A stretch of DNA of 64,000 nucleotides from JAAYYM01 sp964631375. Lineage in GTDB: Bacteria > Bacillota > Clostridia > Lachnospirales > Lachnospiraceae. Under the pieces are notes generated by a model. That model was not told where the DNA came from. It saw nothing but the letters and a program-made list of their open reading frames with translations, and made no database searches. Location of the stretch: positions 1 to 64,000 of the forward strand of contig CAZVYQ010000009.1 in assembly GCA_964631375.1 (NCBI GenBank), given 5' to 3'. Below, in pieces: positions 17,868-27,130 of the stretch; the first letter of the stretch is position 1, and each line of letters opens with the position of its first letter. The translations under genes and the position numbers were made by a program.

Positions 17868-18705
17868 GACAGCTGATAATGTATTGGAAGGCAGCACAGC
17901 GAAGGTGGAGGAAGAAAAGCCTGCCGAGTATGAATGTCCCTCCTGCAAGAACAGTGTGACCAGACAGCTGATTAGAGATAATTATTATGTTTGCCCGATC
18001 TGCCGGTATTACTTTCATATCGGAGCGAGAAAGAGAATCCAGTTTTGGGCTGATGAGGGTTCATTCGAGGAATTTCAGGCAGAGATTGAATCAAAGAATT
18101 TGCTTGATTTTCCTGAATATGATGAGAAATTGCGACAGGCAAAACGAAAAAGCGGTGAAAAGGAAGGCGTGATCTGTGGAAGGATGACGATCGGGCAGCT
18201 TCCTTGTGCGGTGTTTTCCATGGATGCCAATTTTATGATGGGTTCCATGGGTACAGTTGTTGGAGAAAAGATCACAGCATTATTTGAATATGCAACGAAG
18301 GAGAGACTTCCGGTGATCGGAGTGACTGTTTCGGGAGGTGCCAGAATGCAGGAAGGTATGCTTTCGCTGATTCAGATGTCCAAGGTATCAGGGGCAGTCA
18401 AGCTGCATGATGAAGCGGGACTTCTATACGTTGTATTACTAACCAACCCGACTACCGGTGGTGTGGAGGCCAGTTTTGCGATGGAGGGTGACATCATTCT
18501 TGCAGAACCGAATGCTCTCGTTGGATTTGCGGGACCACGTGTGATTCAGCAAACTCTGAAAAAGAAGCTTCCCAAGGGCTTTCAGCGTTCAGAGGCATTG
18601 CTGTCATGTGGATTTGTAGATGGAATTGTAGAACGAGAGGATCAGAAGGCCTATCTTGAAAAGCTGCTGAGACTGCATAAGGAGTTATCAAATGACGGAA
18701 TATGA
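17845..18705 (+). CDS. accD: Acetyl-CoA carboxylase carboxyltransferase subunit beta
   Basis: Zinc-containing half of the carboxyltransferase that moves the carboxyl group to acetyl-CoA. The zinc ribbon is visible as YECPSCKNSV and YVCPICRYYF near residues 27-60, followed by the crotonase-like domain with GARMQEGMLSLIQM and oxyanion-forming glycines. I start it at ATG 17845 after GGAGAGG, which overlaps accC by 23 bases. The length of 286 is typical. Confidence 0.95.
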   Translation: MNLRELFKTADNVLEGSTAKVEEEKPAEYECPSCKNSVTRQLIRDNYYVCPICRYYFHIGARKRIQFWADEGSFEEFQAEIESKNLLDFPEYDEKLRQAKRKSGEKEGVICGRMTIGQLPCAVFSMDANFMMGSMGTVVGEKITALFEYATKERLPVIGVTVSGGARMQEGMLSLIQMSKVSGAVKLHDEAGLLYVVLLTNPTTGGVEASFAMEGDIILAEPNALVGFAGPRVIQQTLKKKLPKGFQRSEALLSCGFVDGIVEREDQKAYLEKLLRLHKELSNDGI

Positions 18706-19501
18706 ACGGGTTTTAATGACCAGAGAGAAAACTAGACCGACTGCCATGGCATATATCAACAATCTTTTTGAGGACTTCATCGAGATGCACGGTGACAGGC
18801 GGTTTGGAGACGATCCTGCATTGGTGGCCGGAATTGGTGTGCTTTCAGGGATGCCTGTTACGATCATCGGGATCGAAAAAGGACATGATACAAAGGAAAA
18901 GATCGAGCGTAATTTTGGTGCAGTGCATCCAGAAGGATATCGTAAGGCACTCAGACAGATGAAGCTGGCAGAGAAATTCAAACGTCCTGTGATCTGTTTT
19001 GTGGATACGGCAGGAGCATATTGTGGAATCGGAGCAGAGGAACGCGGACAGGGTCAGGCGATTGCAGAGAACCTGATGGAGATGATGATGTTAAAGACGC
19101 CTGTCATTTCCATTGTGATCGGAGAAGGCGGCAGTGGAGGAGCACTTGCATTATCTGTGGCAGACGAAGTATGGATGCTATCGAATGCATATTATTCTGT
19201 CGTTTCACCCGAGAGCTGTGCCAACATTTTGTGGAAGGATCCCGATCAGGCAGATCAGGCATCGGCAGCACTCAAACTGACTGCAACGGATCTGCTGCAG
19301 ATGGAAGTCATCGAGAGGATCATCGAGGAGCCAAGGCAACTCCATGTAGATGTTCAGAATGATCGCTTTTACAGGACATTCAAAACAGAACTGTATGACA
19401 GACTGGAGGATCTTAAGAAACTGTCTGTATCCGAATTGCTTGCTTTGCGGTATGAAAAGTACAGAAAGATAGGAAGGAACGATAATCGTGATATATCATA
19501 A
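18692..19501 (+). CDS. accA: Acetyl-CoA carboxylase carboxyltransferase subunit alpha
   Basis: Partner of AccD in the carboxyltransferase, 269 residues. It contains FIEMHGDRRFGDDPALVAGI, then FVDTAGAYCGIGAEERGQG and GEGGSGGALALSVADEVWML, all diagnostic. It overlaps accD by 14 bases, and AAGGAG lies eight bases before its ATG. It is somewhat shorter than the E. coli protein because the long N-terminal helix region is reduced, which is common in Firmicutes. Confidence 0.95.
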   Translation: MTEYERVLMTREKTRPTAMAYINNLFEDFIEMHGDRRFGDDPALVAGIGVLSGMPVTIIGIEKGHDTKEKIERNFGAVHPEGYRKALRQMKLAEKFKRPVICFVDTAGAYCGIGAEERGQGQAIAENLMEMMMLKTPVISIVIGEGGSGGALALSVADEVWMLSNAYYSVVSPESCANILWKDPDQADQASAALKLTATDLLQMEVIERIIEEPRQLHVDVQNDRFYRTFKTELYDRLEDLKKLSVSELLALRYEKYRKIGRNDNRDIS

Positions 19502-21152
19502 GTTTTGTAGAGAAACCTTTGATCAGGATGGCAAGCTGAAAGATCTGGAGATTGTCTGTGATGATCAGTTTAATTTTGCATATGATGTGGTAGATGTAAT
19601 CGCCGAACAGACACCAAAACGAAGTGCACTGATCTGGTGCGATAAAGCAAAGGAAGAACGCATTTTCACATTTAGAGATTTGGAATTGCTCAGCAATCAG
19701 GCGGCAAATGTATTTCGAAATCACGGAATCGGTAGAGGCGATAAAGTGATGCTGATCCTGAAACGGCATTATCAGTACTGGTATGCCCTATTGGGATTGC
19801 ATAAACTGGGTGCGGTTGCCATACCTGCAACTCACATGATGACCCAAAAGGATATTGCCTATCGTGTACAAAATGCAAATGTGAAATTGATCCTCTGTAC
19901 ACCTGAGGAGAGAATTCCCGGCTATGTCAGACAGGTCAAGGATACCTGCCCCGAACTGAAGCATTGTATGATCGTAAAGGGTGCAGCAGAGGGATTTGAT
20001 GATTTTGATGCAGAAATTTCTGCAGCGGATACGACATTTTCACGTGTGGAAACAAAGGCGACAGATCCCATGCTGTTATATTTTACATCCGGTACAACAG
20101 GTGAACCTAAGGGCGTGTTACATGACTATGCTTATCCGTTAGGTCATATCATCACCGCAAAATACTGGCAATGTGTTGTAGACGGAGGATTACACCTGAC
20201 ATTGGCGGATACAGGCTGGGCAAAGGCGGCCTGGGGCAAGATTTACGGCCAGTGGCTGTGTGGAAGTGCTGTTATGGCTTATGATTACGATCATTTTTAT
20301 GCAAATGAGATACTGCATATCATAGAAAAGTATCACGTTACTTCTTTTTGTGCTCCTCCGACGATCTATCGCTATCTGGTTCGAGCCAAACTGAATCAGT
20401 ACGATTTGTCTTCACTGCAGCAGGTTACAACAGCAGGCGAGGCAATGAGTGAGGATACCTATCAAACCTTTTTGAAGGCCACAGGTCTGTCGATCAGAGA
20501 GGGCTTTGGACAGACGGAAACAACATTGACACTTGCAAACTTACGGGATGCTAAGCTGCATGTAGGCTCTATGGGAAAACCGACGCCATTTTATGATGTG
20601 GATATCATTGATGACGATGGTCATTCTGTAGGTGTGCGTGAGGAAGGCGAGATCATCCTGCGTCCAAAGCATGGAAAACGACAGGTGGGTTTGTTTTCAG
20701 GATATGCTGATGATGAAGAGCAGTATCAATATGTTTGGAGAGACGGCATTTATCATACAGGAGATCTGGCATATCGAGACGAAGAGGGATATTTCTGGTT
20801 TGTCAGTCGAAAGGATGATGTCATCAAGTCCAGTGGCTATCGGATTGGCCCTTCAGAGGTGGAGAATATACTAGCCCAGCATCCGGCAGTGTTGGAATGT
20901 GCCGTGACAGGAATCCCATCTGAAAAAAGAGGATATCTGATCAAGGCGACCATTGTATTGTCAGAAGGCTATATAGCAAATGATGAGCTAAAGATACAGA
21001 TTCAGGATTTTGTAAAGCAGGAAGCCGCTGCCTACAAGTATCCGCGTGTGATTGAGTTTGTGGATAGTCTGCCAAAGACAACGAACGGAAAAGTCAGACG
21101 TGATGAGATCCGCAGAATGGATCGGATGAAACAGTTTCCGGAGGCAAGATAA
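19488..21152 (+). CDS. AMP-forming acyl-CoA synthetase (acetyl/medium-chain type)
   Basis: Adenylate-forming ligase of 554 residues that activates a carboxylic acid to its CoA thioester. The P-loop is YFTSGTTGEPKGVLHD, the adenylate motif is REGFGQTETTL, and the C-terminal domain has HTGDLAYRDEEGYFWFVSRKD, split as HTGDLAYRDEEG and YFWFVSRKDD, plus catalytic lysine in KTTNGKVRRDEIR. It most resembles medium-chain (ACSM) enzymes. A GTG start overlaps accA by 14 bases, so it belongs to the fatty-acid operon. It may recycle free fatty acids or supply a branched or short primer for synthesis; which one cannot be read from sequence. Confidence 0.88.
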   Translation: MIYHKFCRETFDQDGKLKDLEIVCDDQFNFAYDVVDVIAEQTPKRSALIWCDKAKEERIFTFRDLELLSNQAANVFRNHGIGRGDKVMLILKRHYQYWYALLGLHKLGAVAIPATHMMTQKDIAYRVQNANVKLILCTPEERIPGYVRQVKDTCPELKHCMIVKGAAEGFDDFDAEISAADTTFSRVETKATDPMLLYFTSGTTGEPKGVLHDYAYPLGHIITAKYWQCVVDGGLHLTLADTGWAKAAWGKIYGQWLCGSAVMAYDYDHFYANEILHIIEKYHVTSFCAPPTIYRYLVRAKLNQYDLSSLQQVTTAGEAMSEDTYQTFLKATGLSIREGFGQTETTLTLANLRDAKLHVGSMGKPTPFYDVDIIDDDGHSVGVREEGEIILRPKHGKRQVGLFSGYADDEEQYQYVWRDGIYHTGDLAYRDEEGYFWFVSRKDDVIKSSGYRIGPSEVENILAQHPAVLECAVTGIPSEKRGYLIKATIVLSEGYIANDELKIQIQDFVKQEAAAYKYPRVIEFVDSLPKTTNGKVRRDEIRRMDRMKQFPEAR

Positions 21153-21189
21153 GCATTGTTAATGAATTGTTAAGAAAATTATTTTTTGC

Positions 21190-21218
21190 TTGCAAGTTGG
21201 AAAAACAGTAGATATAAT
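21190..21218 (+). promoter_or_regulatory. Promoter of the ion-transporter gene
   Basis: TTGCAA at 21190-21195 and TATAAT at 21213-21218, 17 bp apart. It should start a leader of about 115 bases before the ATG at 21339, enough room for RNA control by the hairpin at 21232. Confidence 0.75.
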
Positions 21219-21231
21219 AACTCGGTGCGAC

Positions 21232-21272
21232 AAAATCCATTTTGCCTGTCACGGCAAGGTGGATTTTCTTTG
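21232..21272 (+). terminator. Terminator-like hairpin in the transporter leader
   Basis: AAAATCCA and TTGCC pair with GGCAA and TGGATTTT around a short loop, followed by TTTTCTTT. It lies downstream of the promoter at 21190, so it could be an attenuator. It may alternatively be the terminator of the fatty-acid operon. A second weaker repeat (AATGAGGTACG with CGTACACATT) follows at about 21277-21306. Confidence 0.6.
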
Positions 21273-21338
21273 TGCAAATGAGGTACGAGCGAAATTGCGT
21301 ACACATTTTTATTACATAGAGACAGGGAGATAAAAGAT

Positions 21339-22688
21339 ATGGCACAAATTTTAGCAGTGGTAATATTTCTTGCAATGTTTCTGCTGATCATTACAGAGAA
21401 ACTGGAGAGACATATTGTCACATTGTTATGTGGTCTATTGACATTGGTATTGGTTTTTGGAATTGGAATGCGAAGCACGGATGCAATTCTAAATACCCTG
21501 AATTTTAAGGAGATCTTTACCACCGGCTTTTGGTATCAGGCAGGCGAGGCGAGTGAGACCTCCAGTGGCATCAATTGGGCAACTATTATATTTATTGCAG
21601 GTATGATGATTATGGTGGAAGGTATGGAGCGTGCGGGATTCTTCCGTTGGCTGTGCATGCGTATCGCAAAGCTGGTTCATTATAAAACACTTTCTATTTT
21701 TATTACCTTTATGCTGATGTCCAGTATATTGTCTATGTTCATAGACAGTATTACTGTGATTCTGTTTTTGGCAGCAGTCACAGTAGAACTGGCACAATTG
21801 CTGCGATTTAATCCCATTCCGATGATCCTGTCAGAGATTTTTTGTGCAAATCTGGGTGGCTCGGCGACCATGTGCGGAGATCCACCAAATATCATTATCG
21901 GAACTTCTTTGGGCTTTTCCTTTGCTGACTTTATCAATAATACAGGTGTCATTGCCGGAATTGCACTTATTTTATCGATTCTATACTTTTTCTTGATCTT
22001 TAGAAAAGAATTAACCGCAGAAAGTGGAAAAATAGATGTGTCATCGTTCCCAGAACCCAAAGAAGCAATTAAGAGTAAGCGGGATTTCATATTCAGTTGC
22101 CTGATTTTCCTGTGTGCAGTAATCCTACTTGTTACACATGCACAGACAGGCTTGACGGTTGCATTAATCGGTCTGCTGATTGCAGCTCTGACATTGGCAG
22201 CAGCCGGCAGAAATGCTGTTGCACTGTTAAAACGTCTGGATTATAAGACTTTATTATTTTTCATTGGGCTTTTTATTGTAGTCGGAGGATTGGAACAGAC
22301 GGGAATTTTAGAGATCATTGCAAATTTTATTGGTCAAATCAGTGGTGGAGATGTTAAACTAATGGTAGCGATCATCATATGGATATCTGCAATTGCCAGT
22401 GCATTTATTGACAACATTCCGTTTGCGGCTACAATGATACCCGTGATTAAAAGTCTGTCGGCAGTACAGGGTGTGGATCTTTCGATCCTTGCATGGACGT
22501 TGTCAATGGGAACAGATATTGGAGGAAGTGCAACTCCGATCGGTGCTTCTGCAAATGTCGTGGGTACTGCAGTGGCAGCCAAAGAGGGATATCCGATCAG
22601 CTGGGGCAAATACTGTAAGGCAATGGCTCCGGCAACCATCATGGTGGTTTTGGTAGCTATGGTATTTATCTTTGTGAGATATCTATAA
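21339..22688 (+). CDS. ArsB/NhaD-type ion transporter (SLC13 permease family)
   Basis: Integral membrane protein of 449 residues with about eleven to twelve helices and the two inverted half-repeats of the ion transporter superfamily. The paired loops read GGSATMCGDPPNIIIGT in the first half and GTDIGGSATPIGASANVVG in the second, both matching the conserved substrate/sodium site of the ArsB/NhaD/citrate group, and IDNIPFAATMIPVI is also typical. It could be a sodium/proton antiporter or an anion permease. It has its own promoter and a structured leader. Confidence 0.85.
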   Translation: MAQILAVVIFLAMFLLIITEKLERHIVTLLCGLLTLVLVFGIGMRSTDAILNTLNFKEIFTTGFWYQAGEASETSSGINWATIIFIAGMMIMVEGMERAGFFRWLCMRIAKLVHYKTLSIFITFMLMSSILSMFIDSITVILFLAAVTVELAQLLRFNPIPMILSEIFCANLGGSATMCGDPPNIIIGTSLGFSFADFINNTGVIAGIALILSILYFFLIFRKELTAESGKIDVSSFPEPKEAIKSKRDFIFSCLIFLCAVILLVTHAQTGLTVALIGLLIAALTLAAAGRNAVALLKRLDYKTLLFFIGLFIVVGGLEQTGILEIIANFIGQISGGDVKLMVAIIIWISAIASAFIDNIPFAATMIPVIKSLSAVQGVDLSILAWTLSMGTDIGGSATPIGASANVVGTAVAAKEGYPISWGKYCKAMAPATIMVVLVAMVFIFVRYL

Positions 22689-22706
22689 TCCAAAGGGGGA
22701 AGTACA

Positions 22707-23312
22707 ATGGAGAAACAGCTTATTATTTCAATCGGACGAGAATTTGGAAGTGGTGGACATGAAATCGCTCAGATGTTAGCTGAGCATTTTGGAATCAAGC
22801 TATATGACAAAAACCTATTACAGGATATTGCAAATGAGAAAAAGGTCAATGAGAAGGAACTGGAGCGTTATGATGAGAAGCCCAGAAACATGTGGATTAC
22901 CAGAACAGTTTATGGATATTCTAACTCCATGGAAGAGAATCTTGCCAATATGCAGTTTGATTATCTGAAAGAGAAGGCTGAGAAGGGTGAGTCCTTTGTT
23001 GTGGTAGGACGCTGTGCAGAAACCATTCTCAAGAAGTATCCGACTATGATCTCCATCTTTATTTTAGGAGATTGGGACAGTAAGATCGCTCGTGTGAGAA
23101 GAATCTATGAGATGGGCGAGGAGGAGGCTGAGACCTTCATCAATCGCCAGGACAGTAAGCGAAAGCATTATCATAATTATTATTGCAAAGGAAAATGGGG
23201 TGATGCCCGTAATTATGACATTGCAGTCAACAGTAGTAAATTGGGAGAGAAACAGACGGCAGATATGCTGGTTGATTATATTGTCAAGAGACAGGAACAG
23301 ACTCAGTCCTGA
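22707..23312 (+). CDS. Cytidylate kinase-like family protein
   Basis: Soluble P-loop protein of 201 residues with the nucleotide motif ISIGREFGSGGHEIAQ at the N terminus and VVVGRCAETIL in the middle, typical of the cytidylate-kinase-like family that is widespread in Firmicutes and often found beside transporters. The classical CMP-binding residues of Cmk are not evident, so the substrate is unknown. It is 18 bases after the transporter and probably in the same transcript. Its end overlaps the convergent merR gene by ten bases. Confidence 0.85.
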   Translation: MEKQLIISIGREFGSGGHEIAQMLAEHFGIKLYDKNLLQDIANEKKVNEKELERYDEKPRNMWITRTVYGYSNSMEENLANMQFDYLKEKAEKGESFVVVGRCAETILKKYPTMISIFILGDWDSKIARVRRIYEMGEEEAETFINRQDSKRKHYHNYYCKGKWGDARNYDIAVNSSKLGEKQTADMLVDYIVKRQEQTQS

Positions 23313-24145
23313 TTTGGCTCCTGTATACAGAAAAATAAGTATTTCAAATAACGGTGCTCGGCTTGTGTATCCATGAAATTAAACAAATTAATGGAGAACA
23401 TGTCTGAGATCACCGTTATTTTATTGTCTTCTATATAATGCTGTAGCTTTTGATAGACTTCCTTGATGTTTGAGGTGTTATCCTTGCAAGAACATCCGAC
23501 CACCCTTGTGGCGGGCATCTGGAGCACGTCCTTGCCATTCGGTTTTTGCGAGGTGCTGCTGCAGAGCTGTTTGTATCGATAGTTACCACGAAAGAAATCT
23601 TCTCTGTCTATTGTGGCTGAGATTGGAAAAGTATTGATCTCAGGTCTGTGGCTGCACACCTCGATATGATGGCGGATATCGTCTGCGATCTCTCCTGCAT
23701 GTTCTGAACGCGAGGAACGGATAGATGTAAAATAATAATTGGTCTTTTCCTGAAATGAAAAGATATGTGGTGTATCTCCATGTGCATGTTTCATGTGATG
23801 CATGAGCATGGTTGCATTGCTGAGAGCTACAATTTTACGATTGATTTCTGTACGCATTTTAACAAGGCTGTTTAACTGATCACGACAGAAGTTATAGTAT
23901 GTTGTTTCATCTGAGGCATTTAGGCATGCCTTGATTTTGGGCAGTGGTGTATCTAATTGACGAAACAGACTGATGAAGTAGAAGGAGGTTACCTGTGCAA
24001 GACTGTAATAGTAATAACCATTTTCTTCATTTTTCTGTGGAATGATCAGTCCGATCTCATGATAATGACGCAAGGTATCTCTGGTGGTATTGCAGAGCTT
24101 GGCAAATTCACCGGTTGATATAAAGTATTCAGAACTTTGATACAT
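23303..24145 (-). CDS. MerR-family transcriptional regulator
   Basis: One-component regulator of about 280 residues. The N-terminal MerR helix-turn-helix (residues about 6-75) has FISTGEFAKLCNTTRDTLRHY and ends YYYYSLAQVTSF, here cited in parts: GEFAKLCNTT, RDTLRHYHEIGLI. A helical linker and an effector domain follow, with VVGCSCKD resembling GyrI-like ligand-binding domains. The start at 24145 follows GAGG at a fair distance; an ATG at 24160 has no ribosome site. The ligand is not predictable. It lies beside a LytTR gene on the same strand. Confidence 0.85.
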   Translation of the reverse strand: MYQSSEYFISTGEFAKLCNTTRDTLRHYHEIGLIIPQKNEENGYYYYSLAQVTSFYFISLFRQLDTPLPKIKACLNASDETTYYNFCRDQLNSLVKMRTEINRKIVALSNATMLMHHMKHAHGDTPHIFSFQEKTNYYFTSIRSSRSEHAGEIADDIRHHIEVCSHRPEINTFPISATIDREDFFRGNYRYKQLCSSTSQKPNGKDVLQMPATRVVGCSCKDNTSNIKEVYQKLQHYIEDNKITVISDMFSINLFNFMDTQAEHRYLKYLFFCIQEPNQD

Positions 24146-24181
24146 TTGAGTGCACCTCATTTTCGTAAACTTTGGATGGAG

Positions 24182-24979
24182 TCAGTAAGGAATAGTAGCT
24201 GCGAGCTGTTTTTGTATATCCATATAACGATTCTTACCAATCGGTAGCGTTCGTCCATCTATCAGATTTACTTCATATCTTCTAATAGAGGCTATATATG
24301 ATATATTTACGAGATAACGGCTGTGAATGCGTAAAAATCCGGGCTGTTCCAAGGATTTGATAGTTCTGTAATCACATATTTCTTTTGTTGCAGTATAGAC
24401 TGTACAATATTTATCCTTAGATTGTACATAGATGATTTCATCGGGATAGAGGAAATGCTGGTTGCCAGTACGATCACGTAGCCGTAGCTTTTTTGAATCC
24501 TTTCGCAGAATCATTTTGGGGTCCACACGATCAAACACTCTGGCTTGAGGAATGGATAGGGCGTCAGGATCCTGTTGCTGTTCATCCTGTACGTGATTGG
24601 CACTGGCCATCAGGATCAGCATATTATCTTTGTCTTGTTTCCAGACAAATGTAAAGTGAATTCCACTGGTAAGAAAAGAGTCGTCACCGATCTGTGTGGT
24701 GACGACACATCGTCCATAAGAAACCCATGTATGACGTTCATGTGTCAGTATGGAATATTCTTCCTGAGATAGCTCAAGAGGCGGCATCAGAAGTTCTTCC
24801 TTGATGGTCTTAATAAAATTATCTTTTCCGGAAATGTATTGAGAGGAGTAGTCTCCAAGCCAGACAAATTGTTCATCTAATAACTCAGTAAACGAAATCA
24901 GTTCACGATGCATGAAGGCATGTATGAGTTCTCTGGATTTTTCAATAATATCAGATTCGGTATAAACACGATATTTCAA
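24182..24979 (-). CDS. LytTR-type DNA-binding protein with SnoaL/NTF2-like sensor domain
   Basis: Protein of 265 residues. The first 125 residues (LIHAFMHRELISFTELLDEQ, ending with IHFTFVWKQDKDN) resemble an NTF2/SnoaL-like small-molecule pocket rather than a response-regulator receiver. The C-terminal LytTR domain (about 165-262) contains YPDEIIYVQSKDKYC and IHSRYLVNISYIASI. It starts with TTG at 24979, seven bases after GGGAGG. The layout suggests a regulator that senses a ligand directly rather than by phosphorylation. It is transcribed with the merR gene, 36 bases upstream of it. Confidence 0.85.
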   Translation of the reverse strand: MKYRVYTESDIIEKSRELIHAFMHRELISFTELLDEQFVWLGDYSSQYISGKDNFIKTIKEELLMPPLELSQEEYSILTHERHTWVSYGRCVVTTQIGDDSFLTSGIHFTFVWKQDKDNMLILMASANHVQDEQQQDPDALSIPQARVFDRVDPKMILRKDSKKLRLRDRTGNQHFLYPDEIIYVQSKDKYCTVYTATKEICDYRTIKSLEQPGFLRIHSRYLVNISYIASIRRYEVNLIDGRTLPIGKNRYMDIQKQLAATIPY

Positions 24980-25126
24980 TCAAATACCTCCCGGTAAAGA
25001 AAACGCTCTGTCAATAAAGCCATGGTATTATTATAAAAGAAGTTATTGAGGGTGTAAAGGAATTTTACTTTATAGATGATATAAAAAGTGCCAAATGCGA
25101 TGCATACAACCTAATTACGATATATA

Positions 25127-25155
25127 TTGAAATATCATAAATAGAGCATTATAAT
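25127..25155 (+). promoter_or_regulatory. Promoter of the M13 peptidase/ABC operon
   Basis: TTGAAA at 25127-25132 and TATAAT at 25150-25155 with a 17-bp spacer. It lies 36 bases before the ATG of the broken peptidase gene and may now serve mainly the ABC genes that follow. Confidence 0.75.
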
Positions 25156-25191
25156 GAGGTTTAGATAAAATGCACAGGAAAGGATGAGGTT

Positions 25192-27100
25192 ATGAGAGTC
25201 AGAAAGAAGGGAATGGAAGCTGTTTTGTCAATTGTACTGTGTAGTACACTTGCTTTATCGGGCTGTAGTGGTATATCTGACACCATGAGTGCGGAACTAT
25301 CTGGGACGAAGGATGTATCCGAGGAGCTGGAGGATGACGGTAAGACAAGAGCGGATCTGAACCTGCGTCTTGAGGATGATTTCTATGGGTACTACGGATA
25401 TGATGATTTGATGAGCTGGAAACTGGATAAGTATCCGCAGTATAGTTCGTTTACAAAGGTCATAGATGAGATCAAGGAAGAAACAGACAGTGTATTGGAT
25501 GAGGTTTTAAATGATACAGCAGTGTGGCAGAAGGGAACTCCTGAATATGAGATTCAAAAAACCTATCAGCTTCTTATGAATATGGAAGACAGAGATAAGG
25601 CCGGTATTGCTGCATTAAGTCCCGCAATCGATGCAATTACAAATGCACAGGATATTAACAGTTTTGTACAAGCCTGTGGACTCTGCTACAAAGACTATGG
25701 TACGACGGTACTGATTCCGTTTACAGTTGACAGAGGGATAGACAAGCCTGTTTTTGAGATGAAGATTGCACAACCTGCTATGGTCTGCCCTGTTAAGGAT
25801 CTGAAGGGAGAGAATGCAGTTGATACAGTGAATCAGGTACGTTCAACGATCGCACAGGTACTCCGCATAGCCGGAATCGAACGTACAGAGGCCGAGAAGC
25901 AGAGCAAGAAGGCTGCAAAAATGCTTGGTGCAGTGGCAGCTGATTCCATGGATAAGGATACAGCAGATGTCTTTTTTGATTATGATTATATTACTCAAAG
26001 TGAGCTTGCCAAGCGCCTTCCAACGATTGATACAGTGGCAATGCTGAAAAGCTATGGGCTTGAGCAGGTGGAAACCTTTGTGCTGACTGATCCAAAAAGT
26101 ATAGAAGCATTTAGTAAGTACCTGACTGATGACAATCTGGATTCACTCAAGGCTTATGCTCAGTATTTGCTCTATAATCAATATCTTACATATTGTGATT
26201 CTGCACACAGAAATCCTACAGTGGGTGGTGACGGAAGAGTCAGTGATGAAAAATTGGCACGTAACGCGGTCAGATCGCTTTATGATGAAGAACTCGCTTA
26301 TCTCTGGAGCAGAAAATATGTTTCGTCAGAGGTTAAGGAAACAGCAGAGAAAATGGTAGAGGAGATTCATCAGGAGATGAAGCTACATATTGAGGCATTG
26401 GACTGGATGAGTGCTGACACGAAAAAGGGTGCCTTAAAGAAAATGGATCAAATGGGATTAAAGGTAGCCTATCCGGATGAATGGGAGGATGGATATCAGT
26501 ATGACGGATGAGGTGAACTGCTTTTATTCACCACAGAGTAACGATATTTATATCTGCGCAGGTATGCTCAGAGCTCCATTCTTTAGTCTGGACAACAGCT
26601 ATGTACAGAATCTCGGCAGCATGGGCATGGTCATCGGGCATGAGATAACGCATGGATTTGATTCACAGGGAGCTCTCTTTGATGAAAACGGTCTGTATCA
26701 TAACTGGTGGACCAAGGAGGACAGAGAACACTTTGAAACAGAGTGTAAAAAAATAGAGGATTATTATGATCAATATTCCATTCTGGATATCTATCACGTA
26801 AATGGTGAAAAGACGCTGACAGAAAACATTGCTGATCTGGGGGGATTGTCCCTGATCTCAGATGTATGTCCTGATAAACGTGAAGATTTGCAGGCAATGT
26901 ATGAGCAATACGTGAACATATGGCTCACACTGGAAAGTGAATCTGATCTGGAGAAAAACCTGCGTGAGGATGTACATTCTCCCGCCGAAGCAAGAATCAA
27001 TGCTGCGTTGAGCAGTACAGATAAATTCTATCAGGCCTTTGATCTGAAACCGGGAGATCAGATGTATGTGCCAAAAGAAAATCGAGTGGGCATCTGGTAA
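25192..27100 (+). pseudogene. M13 (neprilysin/PepO) metallopeptidase lipoprotein, broken by internal deletion and frameshift
   Basis: The N-terminal part (25192-26511) has a lipoprotein signal ending LALSGC and the M13 N-terminal domain, then stops at TGA 26509-26511 shortly after KVAYPDEWEDGYQYDG. The reading resumes in another frame from about 26500 with VNCFYSPQSNDIYICAG, the zinc motif VIGHEITHGF, the third ligand in ENIADLGG and the C-terminal DQMYVPKENRVGIW. In complete M13 enzymes some 50-65 residues lie between the YPD and VNAYY-like segments, so both a deletion and a frame change are present. A secreted active enzyme is unlikely, although the zinc-site half could be reinitiated internally (ATG 26477 or 26501). 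Confidence 0.85.
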
Positions 27101-27130
27101 GTATTAATCAGACTTCTAAGGAGGAGAGAC

